A stretch of 64,000 nucleotides of DNA, taken from Nonomuraea fuscirosea. GTDB lineage: Bacteria; Actinomycetota; Actinomycetes; Streptosporangiales; Streptosporangiaceae. The first letter of the stretch is position 1. Each line of letters opens with the position of its first letter. Both the position numbers and the translations under genes were made by a program. The DNA is taken from assembly GCF_003001935.1 (NCBI RefSeq), contig NZ_PVNG01000021.1, positions 62,001 to 126,000 on the forward strand. The letters run 5' to 3'. This document shows positions 26,539 through 35,292 of the stretch, piece after piece. The notes beneath the pieces were generated by a model. It worked only from the letters and a program-made list of their open reading frames with translations, searched no databases and was not told the DNA's origin.

Positions 26539-28113
26539 TCAGGTCTGGGCGAACATCCGGGGACGAGCGCGCAGGACCACGACGTTCGGGCCGGGTTCGG
26601 CCAGGGAGGCGGTGAGCTGCCCGGCCAGGGAGGCGGGCGTGGCGGTCCTGGCGGGGACGCCGAACGAGGCGGCCAGATCGGCGAAGTCCGGCCTGACCAG
26701 TTCGGTGCCGGAGGGGGTGCCGAAGGCGTCCGTCATGTACTCGCGCAGGATGCCGTAACCCCCGTCGTCCACGATCAGCCAGGTGACCTCCAGGTCGTGC
26801 TGGCGCATGGTGGCGAGCTCGGCCAGGCCGTACATCGCGCCGCCGTCGCCGGAGATCGCGAGCGCGCGCCGTCCCGAGGCGGCCGCGCCCACGGCGGCGG
26901 GCAGCGCGTACCCGAGGCCGCCCGCGCCCTGCGCCGACCACATGGGGCCGGGGAAGGCCGACCACGCCCAGTAGGTCAGGATCGTCATGTCCCAGAACGA
27001 CAGCACGCCGGTGGGGATGGCCTCCAGGAGCGCGAACTCCTGCTCGTGGCCGCCGAGCCGGTCACGCACCCGCCGCAGCACGCCGGCCACGGCCGCCTCC
27101 GCGCGCCCGTCGCCCTCCCTCGGCCGCACCGCCGCGGCGAGCGCGCCCAGCGTCGCCTTGGCGTCGGCGTGCACGGCGAGCGAACCGCTCGTGTTGGCCT
27201 CCAGCTTGCCGAGGTCGGCCTCGATGTGGATGACGCGGCCTTTCGGGCGCATCGTGTGGTAGTTGCTGGACAGCTCCCCCAGCCCCGTTCCCGCGACCAG
27301 CAGCACGTCCGCCTGCTCCAGGAAGTCCGTGACGTACCGGTCCTCCAGCCACGACCGCAGCGACAGCGGGTGCTCGCAGGGGAAGACGCCCTTCGCGGCG
27401 AACGTGGTGGCCACTGGCGCACGCAGCCGCTCGGCCAGGGTGAGCAGCTCCGGCCCCGCCCCGGACAGGGACGTCCCGCCGCCCGCCAGGATGACGGGGT
27501 TCGCGGCGGAGTCGAGTGCCCGCGCGGCCTGGCGTACCAGCTCGGCACGGGGAAGCGGCGTGCGCGGGCGCACGCTGAGATCGGCCGGAGGCGGGACGTC
27601 CGTGGGCGCGAGCAGAACGTCCTGCGGGATCTCCACCCAGGCGGGCCCCTGCGGCACGCTGAGCGCCGCCTCCCACGCCTGGGCCAGCGCGGAGGGGATC
27701 TGCGCGGCCGACCGCACGACCTGGACCGAGACGGCCACGCCGCGGAAGGAGGCCGCCTGGTCGGGGAGCTCGTGCAGGTAGCCCTTCCTGCGGCCGCACA
27801 GCCCGTCGGACGGGATCTGGCTGGAGATCCCGACCACGGGCGCGCAGGCCAGGCGCGACTCCATCAGGGCGGGCAGGGTGGCCAGCGCGCCGGGTCCCGT
27901 GGAGACCATGAACGGGGTCACCGTCCCGGTGGCCCGCGCGTGACCGTCGGCGGCGAAGGCGACGCCCAGTTCGGTACGGCACCCGACGTAGCGCAGCGGC
28001 GAGCGGCGCAAGGCGTCGAACAGGGCGAGCGCGTGCTGGCCCGGCTCGCCGAACACGGTCGTGGCGCCGAGCGCGGCCAGGGTCTCGACGACCAGGTCGC
28101 CGCCGGTCCTCAT
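26539..28113 (-). CDS. Thiamine-pyrophosphate-dependent enzyme (acetolactate synthase/benzoylformate decarboxylase-like)
   Basis: A 524-residue protein with the three TPP domains. The N-terminal Pyr domain has catalytic Glu48 in RTELGVAFAADGHAR; a middle domain spans about 180-320; the C-terminal PP domain carries GDGGAMYGLAE and, about 26 residues on, VDDGGYGILREYM. This pattern is shared by acetolactate synthases and 2-keto-acid decarboxylases. I chose the ATG at 28113, preceded by GGGGGTGG; it overlaps by 4 bp a 24-codon ORF (28110-28184). It is downstream of the ureohydrolase gene, so it may act on a keto acid from the same pathway. Confidence 0.85.
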   Translation of the reverse strand: MRTGGDLVVETLAALGATTVFGEPGQHALALFDALRRSPLRYVGCRTELGVAFAADGHARATGTVTPFMVSTGPGALATLPALMESRLACAPVVGISSQIPSDGLCGRRKGYLHELPDQAASFRGVAVSVQVVRSAAQIPSALAQAWEAALSVPQGPAWVEIPQDVLLAPTDVPPPADLSVRPRTPLPRAELVRQAARALDSAANPVILAGGGTSLSGAGPELLTLAERLRAPVATTFAAKGVFPCEHPLSLRSWLEDRYVTDFLEQADVLLVAGTGLGELSSNYHTMRPKGRVIHIEADLGKLEANTSGSLAVHADAKATLGALAAAVRPREGDGRAEAAVAGVLRRVRDRLGGHEQEFALLEAIPTGVLSFWDMTILTYWAWSAFPGPMWSAQGAGGLGYALPAAVGAAASGRRALAISGDGGAMYGLAELATMRQHDLEVTWLIVDDGGYGILREYMTDAFGTPSGTELVRPDFADLAASFGVPARTATPASLAGQLTASLAEPGPNVVVLRARPRMFAQT

Positions 28114-28184
28114 GCCCGCCACCCCCACGCGACCAGGCCGCCCACCGCCGTCATGCCCGCCGCTCTCACGCCCGCCGTCCTCAC
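28110..28184 (-). CDS. 24-codon ORF coupled to both neighbours, with three 15-bp repeats
   Basis: On the minus strand a GTG at 28184 overlaps the ureohydrolase stop (GTGA) and is preceded by GAGGAGGGG, an excellent ribosome site. The frame runs 24 codons to a TGA that overlaps the TPP-enzyme ATG. It begins with three related 15-bp units (VRTAG, VRAAG, MTAVG) that resemble the start of the TPP gene (MRTGG). It may be a coupling or leader peptide, or a relic of local duplication. No known family. Confidence 0.4.
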   Translation of the reverse strand: MRTAGVRAAGMTAVGGLVAWGWRA

Positions 28185-29116
28185 GCCTGTCCCCTCCTCA
28201 GTGCGAACAGGCTGATCAGGTCGTACGCGACGTGCGCGGCGGCGACCGCGGTGATCTCGGCGTGGTCGTAGGCGGGCGACACCTCCACCACGTCGGCGCC
28301 GACGAGGTTGCAGCCCGACAGCCCGCGCAGGATCTCCAGCAGCTCGCGGCTGGTCAGACCGCCCGCCTCCGGGGTGCCCGTGCCCGGGGCGTGGGCGGGG
28401 TCGAGCGCGTCGATGTCGACGGAGATGTAGAGCGGGCGCTCGCCGATCCGCTGTCGCAGGGCCTCAGCGACCTCGTCGGGGCCGCGCCGCATGACGTCGG
28501 ACGCGGTGACGATGCCGAATCCGAGCCTGCGGTCCTCCTTCAGGTCGGCCTTGCCGTAGAGCGGGCCCCTGATGCCGACGTGGCTCAGCGCCTCGGTGTC
28601 GAGGACGCCCTCCTCGACCGCGCGGCGGAAGGGCGTGCCATGGGTGTACTCGGCGCCGAAGTAGGTGTCCCAGGTGTCCAGGTGGGCGTCGAAGTGCAGC
28701 AGCGCCAGCGGCCCGTGCTCGCGGGCCGCCGCCCGCAGCAGCGGCAGCGCGATGGTGTGGTCGCCGCCGATGGTGACGAGCCCGGCGTCGAACTCCCCGG
28801 CCGCCTGCTCGATCGTCTCGATGGCCTGCCCGATGTCGAACGGGTTGCAGGCGATGTCACCGGCGTCGGCGACCTGGAGATCGGCGAACGGCGAGACGTC
28901 CAGAGCGGGGTTGTAGGGCCGGATCAGCTTGCTGCCCTGACGCACCGCGGCCGGGCCGAAGCGGGCGCCCGGACGGTAGGAGACCCCGCTGTCGAACGGC
29001 ACTCCCACGATCGCGACGTCGGCCCGCTCCACCTGATCGATCCGGGGCAACCGGGCGTAGGTGTCGGGCCCTGCGAAGCGTGGCACCTGCGAGGCGTCGA
29101 CGGGTCCCTGCGGCAT
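28181..29116 (-). CDS. Ureohydrolase (agmatinase/guanidinobutyrase family)
   Basis: A 311-residue protein with all arginase-superfamily Mn motifs: GGDHT (118-122), DAHLDTWD (143-150) and SVDIDALDPAHAPGTGTPE. It hydrolyses a guanidino compound to urea plus an amine. The THGTPFRRA motif after the second metal site is typical of agmatinases and guanidino-acid hydrolases. I place the start at the ATG at 29116, preceded by AGGGGAGA. It is divergent from the argininosuccinate-lyase-like gene, with about 107 bp between, implying shared control. Substrate could be agmatine, guanidinobutyrate or another guanidino acid. Confidence 0.88.
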   Translation of the reverse strand: MPQGPVDASQVPRFAGPDTYARLPRIDQVERADVAIVGVPFDSGVSYRPGARFGPAAVRQGSKLIRPYNPALDVSPFADLQVADAGDIACNPFDIGQAIETIEQAAGEFDAGLVTIGGDHTIALPLLRAAAREHGPLALLHFDAHLDTWDTYFGAEYTHGTPFRRAVEEGVLDTEALSHVGIRGPLYGKADLKEDRRLGFGIVTASDVMRRGPDEVAEALRQRIGERPLYISVDIDALDPAHAPGTGTPEAGGLTSRELLEILRGLSGCNLVGADVVEVSPAYDHAEITAVAAAHVAYDLISLFALRRGQA

Positions 29117-29223
29117 GAATCTCCCCTTGTGAACAGCATATTTCGGCTTAAAAGGCGCTATTGACACCCATGGCAACGCAGACCACTATGTCGGAAAACC
29201 TCGTTTACCGGAAGGCAACCGCG
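29117..29223. promoter_or_regulatory. Divergent promoter region between ureohydrolase and lyase genes
   Basis: A consensus-like TTGACA (29161-29166) is followed after 17 bp by CACTAT (29184-29189) on the plus strand. A TATGCT -10-like element on the minus strand lies near 29132-29137. GGAAGG (29210-29215) sits 8 bp before a TTG at 29224. The arrangement favours a start for the lyase downstream of 29190. Confidence 0.45.
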
Positions 29224-30642
29224 TTGTCCGATCAACTCTGGGGTGGACGCTTCCGCTCGCCTGCCGACCCGTCCCTGCTCGCCCTCTCCCGGGCGCCCGA
29301 CAGCTACTTCCGCATGTCCCCGTACGACCTGGCGGGCTCGCGCTCCCACGTCCGTGAGCTGCGGCGGGCCGGGATCCTCGACGAGGGCGAGGCGGAGCGG
29401 CTGCTGGCGGCGATCGACACGCTGGACGAGGACGTCCGCGCCGGCCGCGTCGGCCCGAACGACTCCGACGAGGACGTGCACACCTTCCTGGAACGGGTGC
29501 TGGTCGAGCGGCTGGGCGAGGTCGGCGGCAAGCTGCGCGCCGGGCGCTCGCGCAACGACCAGACGGCCAACGACCTGCGGCTCTACCTGCGCGACCACGC
29601 CAGGAAGCTGGTGCTGGCGCTGGCCGGGCTGCAGGACGCGCTGGTGGCCCAGGCCCGCGCGCACGTCCGTACGGCCGCGCCCGGCTTCACCCACCTGCAG
29701 CCCGCCCAGCCGATCGTGTTCGGGCACCAGCTGCTCGCCCACGCGCAGGCGTTCGCCCGCGACGCCGACCGGCTGCGGGACTGGGACCGGCGCACCGCGC
29801 TGTCCCCGCTGGGCTCGGCCGCGCTGGCGGGATCGGCGATCGCCGTCCATCCGGAGTTGTCGGCGGTGGAGCTGGGCTACGACGGCCCGTGCGAGAACTC
29901 CATCGACGCCGTCGCCGCCCGCGACCACGTGGCCGAGTTCCTGTTCGCCGCCTCGATGCTCGGCGTCAACCTGTCGCGGCTGGCCGAGGAGGTCTGCCTC
30001 TGGGCCGCCCGCCAATTCGGCTGGGTGGAGCTGCACGACTCCTTCGCCACCGGCAGTTCGATCATGCCGCAGAAGAAGAACCCCGACATCGCGGAGCTGA
30101 CCAGGGGCAAGGCGGGCCGCCTGCTCGGCAACCTCAACGGCCTGATGGCGACGCTGAAGGCGATGCCGCTGGCCTACAACAGGGACCTGGCCGAGGACAA
30201 GGCCGCCGTCTTCGACACCGTGGACACCCTGGCCATCGTGCTGCCGGCCATGGCCGGGCTGGTGCGCACGCTGTCGGTGAACGTCGACGAGCTGCGCACG
30301 CAGGCGACCGCGGGCTTCACGCTGGCCACCGAGGTGGCGGACTGGCTCTCGCGGCGCGGCGTGCCGTTCAGCCAGGCCCACGAGATCACCGGCGCGCTCG
30401 TGCGTACGTGCGAGGACAAGGGTCTGGACCTGCACGAGCTGTCGGACGCGGACCTGGCCGCGGTGGACCCGCGGCTGACACCGGACGTGCGCCCGCACCT
30501 CACGGTCGAGGCGGCGCTGGCCGCGCGCACGGGCTACGGCGCCACCGCGCCCGAGCGGGTTCTCGAGCAGATCGACCGCCTCGACGGGCTGCTGGAGCGG
30601 CAGCGCGCCTGGGCACGCGACTACGCGGGCCCTGCGACGTGA
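29224..30642 (+). CDS. Argininosuccinate-lyase-family protein (fumarase/aspartase superfamily C-N lyase)
   Basis: About 472 residues. The family core starts at QLWGGRF and ends with the C-terminal helical bundle. The superfamily signature SSIMPQKKNPD (from about 277) with catalytic Ser, and the AGRSRNDQ and TPG-like THLQPAQP segments, are intact. Such enzymes eliminate fumarate from N-succinyl compounds. I prefer the TTG at 29224 (GGAAGG 8 bp upstream); ATGs at 29170 and 29188 are alternatives but sit within the likely promoter. It is coupled to the XRE-cupin gene. ArgH of arginine synthesis is one reading; a catabolic EDDS/iminodisuccinate-lyase-like role fits the neighbours better. Confidence 0.85.
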   Translation: MSDQLWGGRFRSPADPSLLALSRAPDSYFRMSPYDLAGSRSHVRELRRAGILDEGEAERLLAAIDTLDEDVRAGRVGPNDSDEDVHTFLERVLVERLGEVGGKLRAGRSRNDQTANDLRLYLRDHARKLVLALAGLQDALVAQARAHVRTAAPGFTHLQPAQPIVFGHQLLAHAQAFARDADRLRDWDRRTALSPLGSAALAGSAIAVHPELSAVELGYDGPCENSIDAVAARDHVAEFLFAASMLGVNLSRLAEEVCLWAARQFGWVELHDSFATGSSIMPQKKNPDIAELTRGKAGRLLGNLNGLMATLKAMPLAYNRDLAEDKAAVFDTVDTLAIVLPAMAGLVRTLSVNVDELRTQATAGFTLATEVADWLSRRGVPFSQAHEITGALVRTCEDKGLDLHELSDADLAAVDPRLTPDVRPHLTVEAALAARTGYGATAPERVLEQIDRLDGLLERQRAWARDYAGPAT

Positions 30643-31205
30643 TCTCGATTCCCGACACCCCCGGTCTCGGCCCGCGGGCCCGCGAGCTGCGCCGCCGGCG
30701 CCGGCTCAGCCTGACCGAGGTGGCCGAGCGGGCCGGGCTCACCAAGGGCTTCCTGTCCAGGTTCGAGCGCGGCCAGGTGTCCATCTCGGTGGCCTCCCTG
30801 CTGCGCCTGTGCTCGGCGCTCGACCTGGACGTGGCCGACCTGTTCGACGGCTCCAGCGGGCGGCTGGTCAGGGCCGGGAACCGGGGCAGGCTCGAGTTCG
30901 GCGGCACCGGCATGACCGAGTACCAGCTCACGCCGAAGGACGAGAGCAGGCTGCTGGTCCTGCTCAGCGAGATCGAGCCGGGCGGCGGGTCGGGCCACGA
31001 GCCGTACGCGCTGCCCGTCGACATCGAGTTCGTGCACGTCCTCAAGGGGCTGTTCACGATCGACGCCTCGGGCGAGCGGGTCGAGATGCGTGAGGGCGAC
31101 TCGTTCCTGTTCCCCGGCGACACCCCCCACACCTTCACCAACCCCGGTGACGAGGTCACCCGAGTCCTGTGGGTGCTGGCGCCCGCGCTCACCTCCCGCT
31201 CGTGA
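30639..31205 (+). CDS. XRE-family regulator with C-terminal cupin domain
   Basis: A 188-residue protein: HTH at about 13-67 (LSLTEVAERAGLTKGFLSRFERGQ) and a small cupin at about 105-185 (IEFVHVLKGLF, GDSFLFPGDTPHTFTNPG). GTG start at 30639 overlaps the lyase stop (GTGA). This architecture (PuuR/SutR-like) controls polyamine, amino acid or sulfur catabolic operons. Its place inside the operon points to it as the pathway-specific regulator of both divergent arms. Confidence 0.9.
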   Translation: MISIPDTPGLGPRARELRRRRRLSLTEVAERAGLTKGFLSRFERGQVSISVASLLRLCSALDLDVADLFDGSSGRLVRAGNRGRLEFGGTGMTEYQLTPKDESRLLVLLSEIEPGGGSGHEPYALPVDIEFVHVLKGLFTIDASGERVEMREGDSFLFPGDTPHTFTNPGDEVTRVLWVLAPALTSRS

Positions 31206-31215
31206 GGAGATCCCC

Positions 31216-32037
31216 ATGTCCCTAGATGTCGCCCATCTGCCCCGGGTGGCGCGCAAACACTACGGCCGGTACGTGGCCGCGGTCGTCGTGGTGGCCGTGC
31301 TCGTGGCGATCGTCGTCTCGTTCGCCGGCGGGCAGATCGAGTGGAGCGTGGTCGGGCAGTATCTGACCGCGCGGGCCATCCTGACCGGCGTGGTCAACAC
31401 GTTCGTCATGGCGGTCTTCGCGATGATCGTCGGGTTGGCCCTGGGCGTGCTGTTCGCGGTGATGCGCATGTCGCGCAACCCGGTCACCCGCGGCGTCTCC
31501 TACCTCTACACCTGGATCTTCCGCGGCACGCCGCAACTGCTGCAGCTCTTCCTCTGGTTCAACCTGGCGCTCGTCTTCCCCTACTTCGTCATCCCCGGCA
31601 TCGTCGAGGCGCGCACGGTCGACCTGATGACCCCGTTCGTCGCCGCGCTGCTCGGGCTGGGCATCTGCCAGGGCGCCTACACCTCGGAGGTGGTCCGCGG
31701 CGGCATCCTCTCGGTCGACCATGGCCAGACCGAGGCCGCGCAGGCGATCGGGATGACGCGCTTCCAGACGCTGCGCAGGATCGTGCTGCCGCAGGCGATG
31801 CGGGTCATCCTGCCGCCGATCGGCAACGAGTTCATCAGCATGGTGAAGCTCACCTCGCTGGCCAGCGCGATCCAGTACCAGGAGGTGCTGCACAGCGCCC
31901 AGAACATCTACTACGCCAACAACCGCGTCATGGAGCTGCTGTTCGTGGCGACGTTCTGGTACCTGATCGTGGTCAGCCTCCTGAGCCTGGGCCAGCTGGT
32001 CGTCGAACGCCGTTTCTCCCGAGGAGTGAAGAGATGA
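31216..32037 (+). CDS. Polar amino acid ABC transporter permease (HisMQ/GlnP type)
   Basis: A 273-residue permease with about five helices. IFRGTPQLLQLFLWF and EAAQAIGMTRFQTLRRIVLPQAMRVILPP (the EAA coupling loop) are diagnostic of the polar amino acid/opine subfamily. ATG at 31216, preceded by GAGGAGA. Only one permease gene is present, so a homodimer is implied. Its stop overlaps the ATPase start (ATGA). It imports a polar amino acid-like compound with the ATPase and binding protein downstream. Confidence 0.92.
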   Translation: MSLDVAHLPRVARKHYGRYVAAVVVVAVLVAIVVSFAGGQIEWSVVGQYLTARAILTGVVNTFVMAVFAMIVGLALGVLFAVMRMSRNPVTRGVSYLYTWIFRGTPQLLQLFLWFNLALVFPYFVIPGIVEARTVDLMTPFVAALLGLGICQGAYTSEVVRGGILSVDHGQTEAAQAIGMTRFQTLRRIVLPQAMRVILPPIGNEFISMVKLTSLASAIQYQEVLHSAQNIYYANNRVMELLFVATFWYLIVVSLLSLGQLVVERRFSRGVKR

Positions 32038-32786
32038 TCAAGGCGGTCGACGTGCACAAGCGCTTCGGCGCCCACCACGTGCTCAAGGGCATCTCGCTGG
32101 AGGTGGCCGCGGGCGAGGTGCTGTGCGTCATCGGGCCGTCCGGCTCGGGCAAGAGCACGTTCCTGCGCTGCATCAACCAGCTGGAGACGATCGACGAGGG
32201 CGCCGTCTGGGTGGACGACGAACTGCTCGGGTACGTCGAGCGCGACGGGAAGCTGCACCAGCTCAGCGACGCCCAGATCGCCCGGCAGCGGCGTCCCATC
32301 GGGATGGTGTTCCAGCGGTTCAACCTGTTCCCGCACATGACCGCGCTGGAGAACGTGGTCGAGGGCCCGATCAGGGTGCTGCGCGAATCACGCGACACCG
32401 CCCACGCCCGGGGGCTGGAGCTGCTGGAGCGGGTGGGGCTGCAGGACAAGGGCGGCGCCTACCCGTCGACCCTGTCGGGCGGCCAGCAGCAGCGGGTGGC
32501 GATCGCCCGCGCCCTGGCGATGCGGCCGCGGCTGATGTTGTTCGACGAGCCCACCTCGGCGCTCGACCCCGAGCTGGTCGGCGAGGTGCTGGCGGTCATG
32601 CGCGACCTGGCCGGCTCGGGCATGACCATGATCGTCGTCACCCACGAGCTGGGGTTCGCCAAGGAGGTCGCGAACCAGGTCGTGTTCATGGACGACGGCC
32701 GCGTCGTCGAGACGGGACCGCCCGACCAGGTCCTGGTCAACCCCGCGCACGAGCGTACGAAGACCTTTCTCTCAGCAGTCCTCTAG
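32034..32786 (+). CDS. Polar amino acid ABC transporter ATP-binding protein
   Basis: A 250-residue ATPase: Walker A GPSGSGKST (about 34-42), Q-loop VFQRFNLFPHMT, signature LSGGQQQRVA and Walker B LMLFDEPTSALDPE. The insert with GYVERDGKLHQLSDAQI before the Q-loop resembles EhuA/opine-type ATPases. It overlaps the permease stop by 4 bp. Confidence 0.93.
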   Translation: MIKAVDVHKRFGAHHVLKGISLEVAAGEVLCVIGPSGSGKSTFLRCINQLETIDEGAVWVDDELLGYVERDGKLHQLSDAQIARQRRPIGMVFQRFNLFPHMTALENVVEGPIRVLRESRDTAHARGLELLERVGLQDKGGAYPSTLSGGQQQRVAIARALAMRPRLMLFDEPTSALDPELVGEVLAVMRDLAGSGMTMIVVTHELGFAKEVANQVVFMDDGRVVETGPPDQVLVNPAHERTKTFLSAVL

Positions 32787-32794
32787 GAGTCGCT

Positions 32795-33634
32795 TTGTTC
32801 CGTCCCATCGTCCTGCTCGCCTGCCTCGCCGTGGCCGCGACCGCGTGCACCGCGAAGGCGCCAGAAACCCTCAAGACCGCCTCGGACGGCGGCCTGCCGC
32901 CGAAGATCGCCGAGTCCAAGACCCTGGTGGTCGGCAACGTGCCCAACTACCCGCCGCTGGAGTTCAAGGACCCCAAGACCAACCAGCTCACCGGCTTCGA
33001 CATCGACCTCGGCGACGCCGTCGGCAAGCAGCTCGGCGTCACGGTCAAGTGGCAGGAGACCTCCTTCGAGCAGTTGCAGAGCGCGGTCACCACCGGGCGG
33101 ATCGACATGATCCTCTCGGGGATGAGCGACCTGCCGGAACGCCGGGAGACGCTCGACCTGGTCGGCTACATGAGCTCGGGCGCGCAGTTCTTCTCCACCT
33201 CCAAGATCGCCGACCCGAAGGACCTGTGCGGCAAGACCGTGGGCGCCAGCCGCCGCACCTCCTTCCCCAGCGAGATCAAGAAGTGGAGCGAGCAGAACTG
33301 CTCCGGCAAGCCGATCAAGATCGTCGGCACGGAGGGCTCCGCGGACGCGCGCACCCAGCTCACTCAGGGCCGGCTCGACGCGGCGGTCCAGGGCAGCGAG
33401 ACCCTCCCGTACATCTCCAAGCAGGACCCCGGCAAGTTCAACGTCATCGGCGAGCCGTTCACCGAGGTCAACCAGGCCATGGGATTCGGCAAGCAGGACC
33501 CGCGCCTGCGCGACGCGGTCATCAAGGCGCTGGGCTCGCTGCAGCAGGACGGCACCTACGCGCGGCTGCTCGACAAGTGGGGCCTCAAGGGCAACGCCAT
33601 CAAGCAGGTCACTCTCAACGGGGCCGCCGCGTGA
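32795..33634 (+). CDS. Amino acid ABC transporter substrate-binding protein
   Basis: A 279-residue exported protein of the type II periplasmic binding family (SBP_bac_3): a signal sequence with a possible lipobox (ATAC) at about residues 13-16, VVGNVPNYPPLEF, TGFDIDLGDAVGKQLG, RIDMILSGMSD and LCGKTVGA. The TTG at 32795 is supported by AGGAG 5 bp upstream; no better start exists. It completes the importer with the two preceding genes. LSGMSDLPER in the ligand region is typical; ligand likely an amino acid-like anion. Confidence 0.88.
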   Translation: MFRPIVLLACLAVAATACTAKAPETLKTASDGGLPPKIAESKTLVVGNVPNYPPLEFKDPKTNQLTGFDIDLGDAVGKQLGVTVKWQETSFEQLQSAVTTGRIDMILSGMSDLPERRETLDLVGYMSSGAQFFSTSKIADPKDLCGKTVGASRRTSFPSEIKKWSEQNCSGKPIKIVGTEGSADARTQLTQGRLDAAVQGSETLPYISKQDPGKFNVIGEPFTEVNQAMGFGKQDPRLRDAVIKALGSLQQDGTYARLLDKWGLKGNAIKQVTLNGAAA

Positions 33635-33644
33635 GAGCCCGCTC

Positions 33645-34469
33645 GTGAGCCGCTGGCCGCACGGGAAGAGGTCGTGCGTGTCGCTCGCGTTCGACCTCGA
33701 CGGGCCGACGGGCGGCGCGATGCTGGACGGCAGCATCTGGACCAAGCCGGAGTACTTCACGCTCGGTTCGTACGGGCCGTGGCGGGCGCTGCCCAGGATC
33801 CTCGACCTGCTGGACGCCTTCGAGCTGCCCGCCACCTTCTACGCGCCCGCCTGGATCGTGGAGACGTGGCCGGAGCGGTGCCGGGCGATCGTGGAGCGCG
33901 GGCACGAGGTGGCCCACCACGGCTACCGGCACGAGCCGTACTTCGGCAGGTCCGAGGCCGAGCAGCGCGACATCCTCACGCGCAGCCAGGCGGTCTTCAA
34001 GAACGTGCTCGGCGTCGAGGCGACCGGCTTCCGCACGCCGTCGGGCGACTGGTCGCCGGTGACGGCGCGGATCCTGACCGAGGAGGGGTTCCTCTACTCC
34101 AGCTCGATGCGCGGCGACGACCGCCCCTACCTGCACCCCGGCGGGCTGGTGGAGATCCCGGTCCGCTGGGACATGGACGACTACGCCTACCTCGCCTACA
34201 CCCGCCGCCCCGACTACCCGGCCGGGCTGGACCGCATCGCGGGATACGGCTCGACACTGGACAACTTCAAGCGGGAGTTCGACGGCTACCACGCCGAGGG
34301 GTTGTGCCTGAGCACGCTGTGGCATCCCAAGGTGTCCGGCAAGCCGGGCCGGATCCTGCTGCTGGAGCGGCTGTTCGAGCACATGCGCGGGCACGACGAC
34401 GTCTGGTTCGCCACCGGTCGTGACGTGGCCGCCTGGTGGAAGGAGCACCATGGCACCCTGGCCGGATGA
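33645..34469 (+). CDS. Polysaccharide-deacetylase-fold hydrolase 1 (HpPgdA/cyclic-imidase-like)
   Basis: A 274-residue NodB-fold protein. Metal residues: Asp17/Asp19 in FDLDGPT and His92/His96 in HHGYRHEP. No signal peptide, so cytoplasmic, which argues against cell-wall deacetylation. The closest recognisable group is the HpPgdA/cyclic imide hydrolase branch, whose members open cyclic imides or amides. GTG start at 33645, 10 bp after the binding-protein gene. It overlaps the next gene, its paralog, by 20 bp. Confidence 0.8.
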   Translation: MSRWPHGKRSCVSLAFDLDGPTGGAMLDGSIWTKPEYFTLGSYGPWRALPRILDLLDAFELPATFYAPAWIVETWPERCRAIVERGHEVAHHGYRHEPYFGRSEAEQRDILTRSQAVFKNVLGVEATGFRTPSGDWSPVTARILTEEGFLYSSSMRGDDRPYLHPGGLVEIPVRWDMDDYAYLAYTRRPDYPAGLDRIAGYGSTLDNFKREFDGYHAEGLCLSTLWHPKVSGKPGRILLLERLFEHMRGHDDVWFATGRDVAAWWKEHHGTLAG

Positions 34470-35292
34470 GGCGCGCTGCGCCGTACTGATCACCGTCGAC
34501 CTCGACGCCGAGCTGGCGATCCTGGCCGCCGACCCGAGCACCCGCGACCGCGTCAAAACTCTGTCCGTCGGCGGGTACGGCGCGACCCGCGGCGTCCAGC
34601 GGCTGCTCGGGGCGCTGGACGGGGTGCCGTCGACCTGGTTCGTGCCCGGCAGGAACGCGGGGCTCGTCCGCGAGGCGCACCAGGCCGGCCACGAGATCGC
34701 CAACCACGGCCACGCCCACGAGGACTTCGACCCGCTCGACCTCGCCGGGCAGCTCGACGCGGTCAGGCGCGGCCAGGACGCGCTGGCCGCGGCGACCGGC
34801 ACGCTCCCGCGCGGCTTCCGCACCCCGGCCGGCGAATGGAAGCCGGGGCTCGCGGCCGGGCTGCCCGCGCTGGGCGTCGACTGGTCCTCGTCGTGGCGGG
34901 GCGACGACCTGCCCTACTTCCACCCTTCCGGCCTGGTGGAGATCCCGCTCCACCACGAGCTGGAGGACCACCCCGCCTTCATGTTCAACCTCGACCCGCC
35001 CTTCCCGGCCGGGCAGTCGCGCATCGCGCCCTACGCCGCCGTGCTGGAGAACTGGATCCAGGAGTTCGACGCCTACCATCGCTTCGGCCTCTGCTACGTG
35101 CTGCGCCTGCAGCCCGAGGTGATCGGCACACCGGGGCGCATCGGGCTGCTGCGCTCGCTGCTGGCGGTGATGCGGGAGCGGCCCGGGGTGTGGTTCGCGA
35201 CCGGCAGCCAGGTGGCCGATCACTGGCGCGCCACCCGTACGGGCAACGAACCCGGCCATCCCGCCGACGTCTTCGCGGAGCTGACCTCGTGA
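34450..35292 (+). CDS. Polysaccharide-deacetylase-fold hydrolase 2 (paralog of the preceding gene)
   Basis: A 280-residue NodB-fold protein without signal peptide; Asp17/Asp19 in TVDLDAEL and His86/His90 in NHGHAH. The FRTPAGEWKPG and YFHPSGLVEIPL segments mirror the paralog upstream. ATG at 34450 with AAGGAG upstream; start inside the end of the previous gene and stop overlapping the MmgE/PrpD start (GTGA). Two adjacent diverged copies may form a heteromer or act on successive substrates. Confidence 0.8.
   Translation: MAPWPDEARCAVLITVDLDAELAILAADPSTRDRVKTLSVGGYGATRGVQRLLGALDGVPSTWFVPGRNAGLVREAHQAGHEIANHGHAHEDFDPLDLAGQLDAVRRGQDALAAATGTLPRGFRTPAGEWKPGLAAGLPALGVDWSSSWRGDDLPYFHPSGLVEIPLHHELEDHPAFMFNLDPPFPAGQSRIAPYAAVLENWIQEFDAYHRFGLCYVLRLQPEVIGTPGRIGLLRSLLAVMRERPGVWFATGSQVADHWRATRTGNEPGHPADVFAELTS

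Noticed and set aside
29224..30642. Assignment as biosynthetic argH
   Set aside because: No other arginine biosynthesis gene is nearby and the operon is catabolic in character; family membership is kept but the symbol is withheld.
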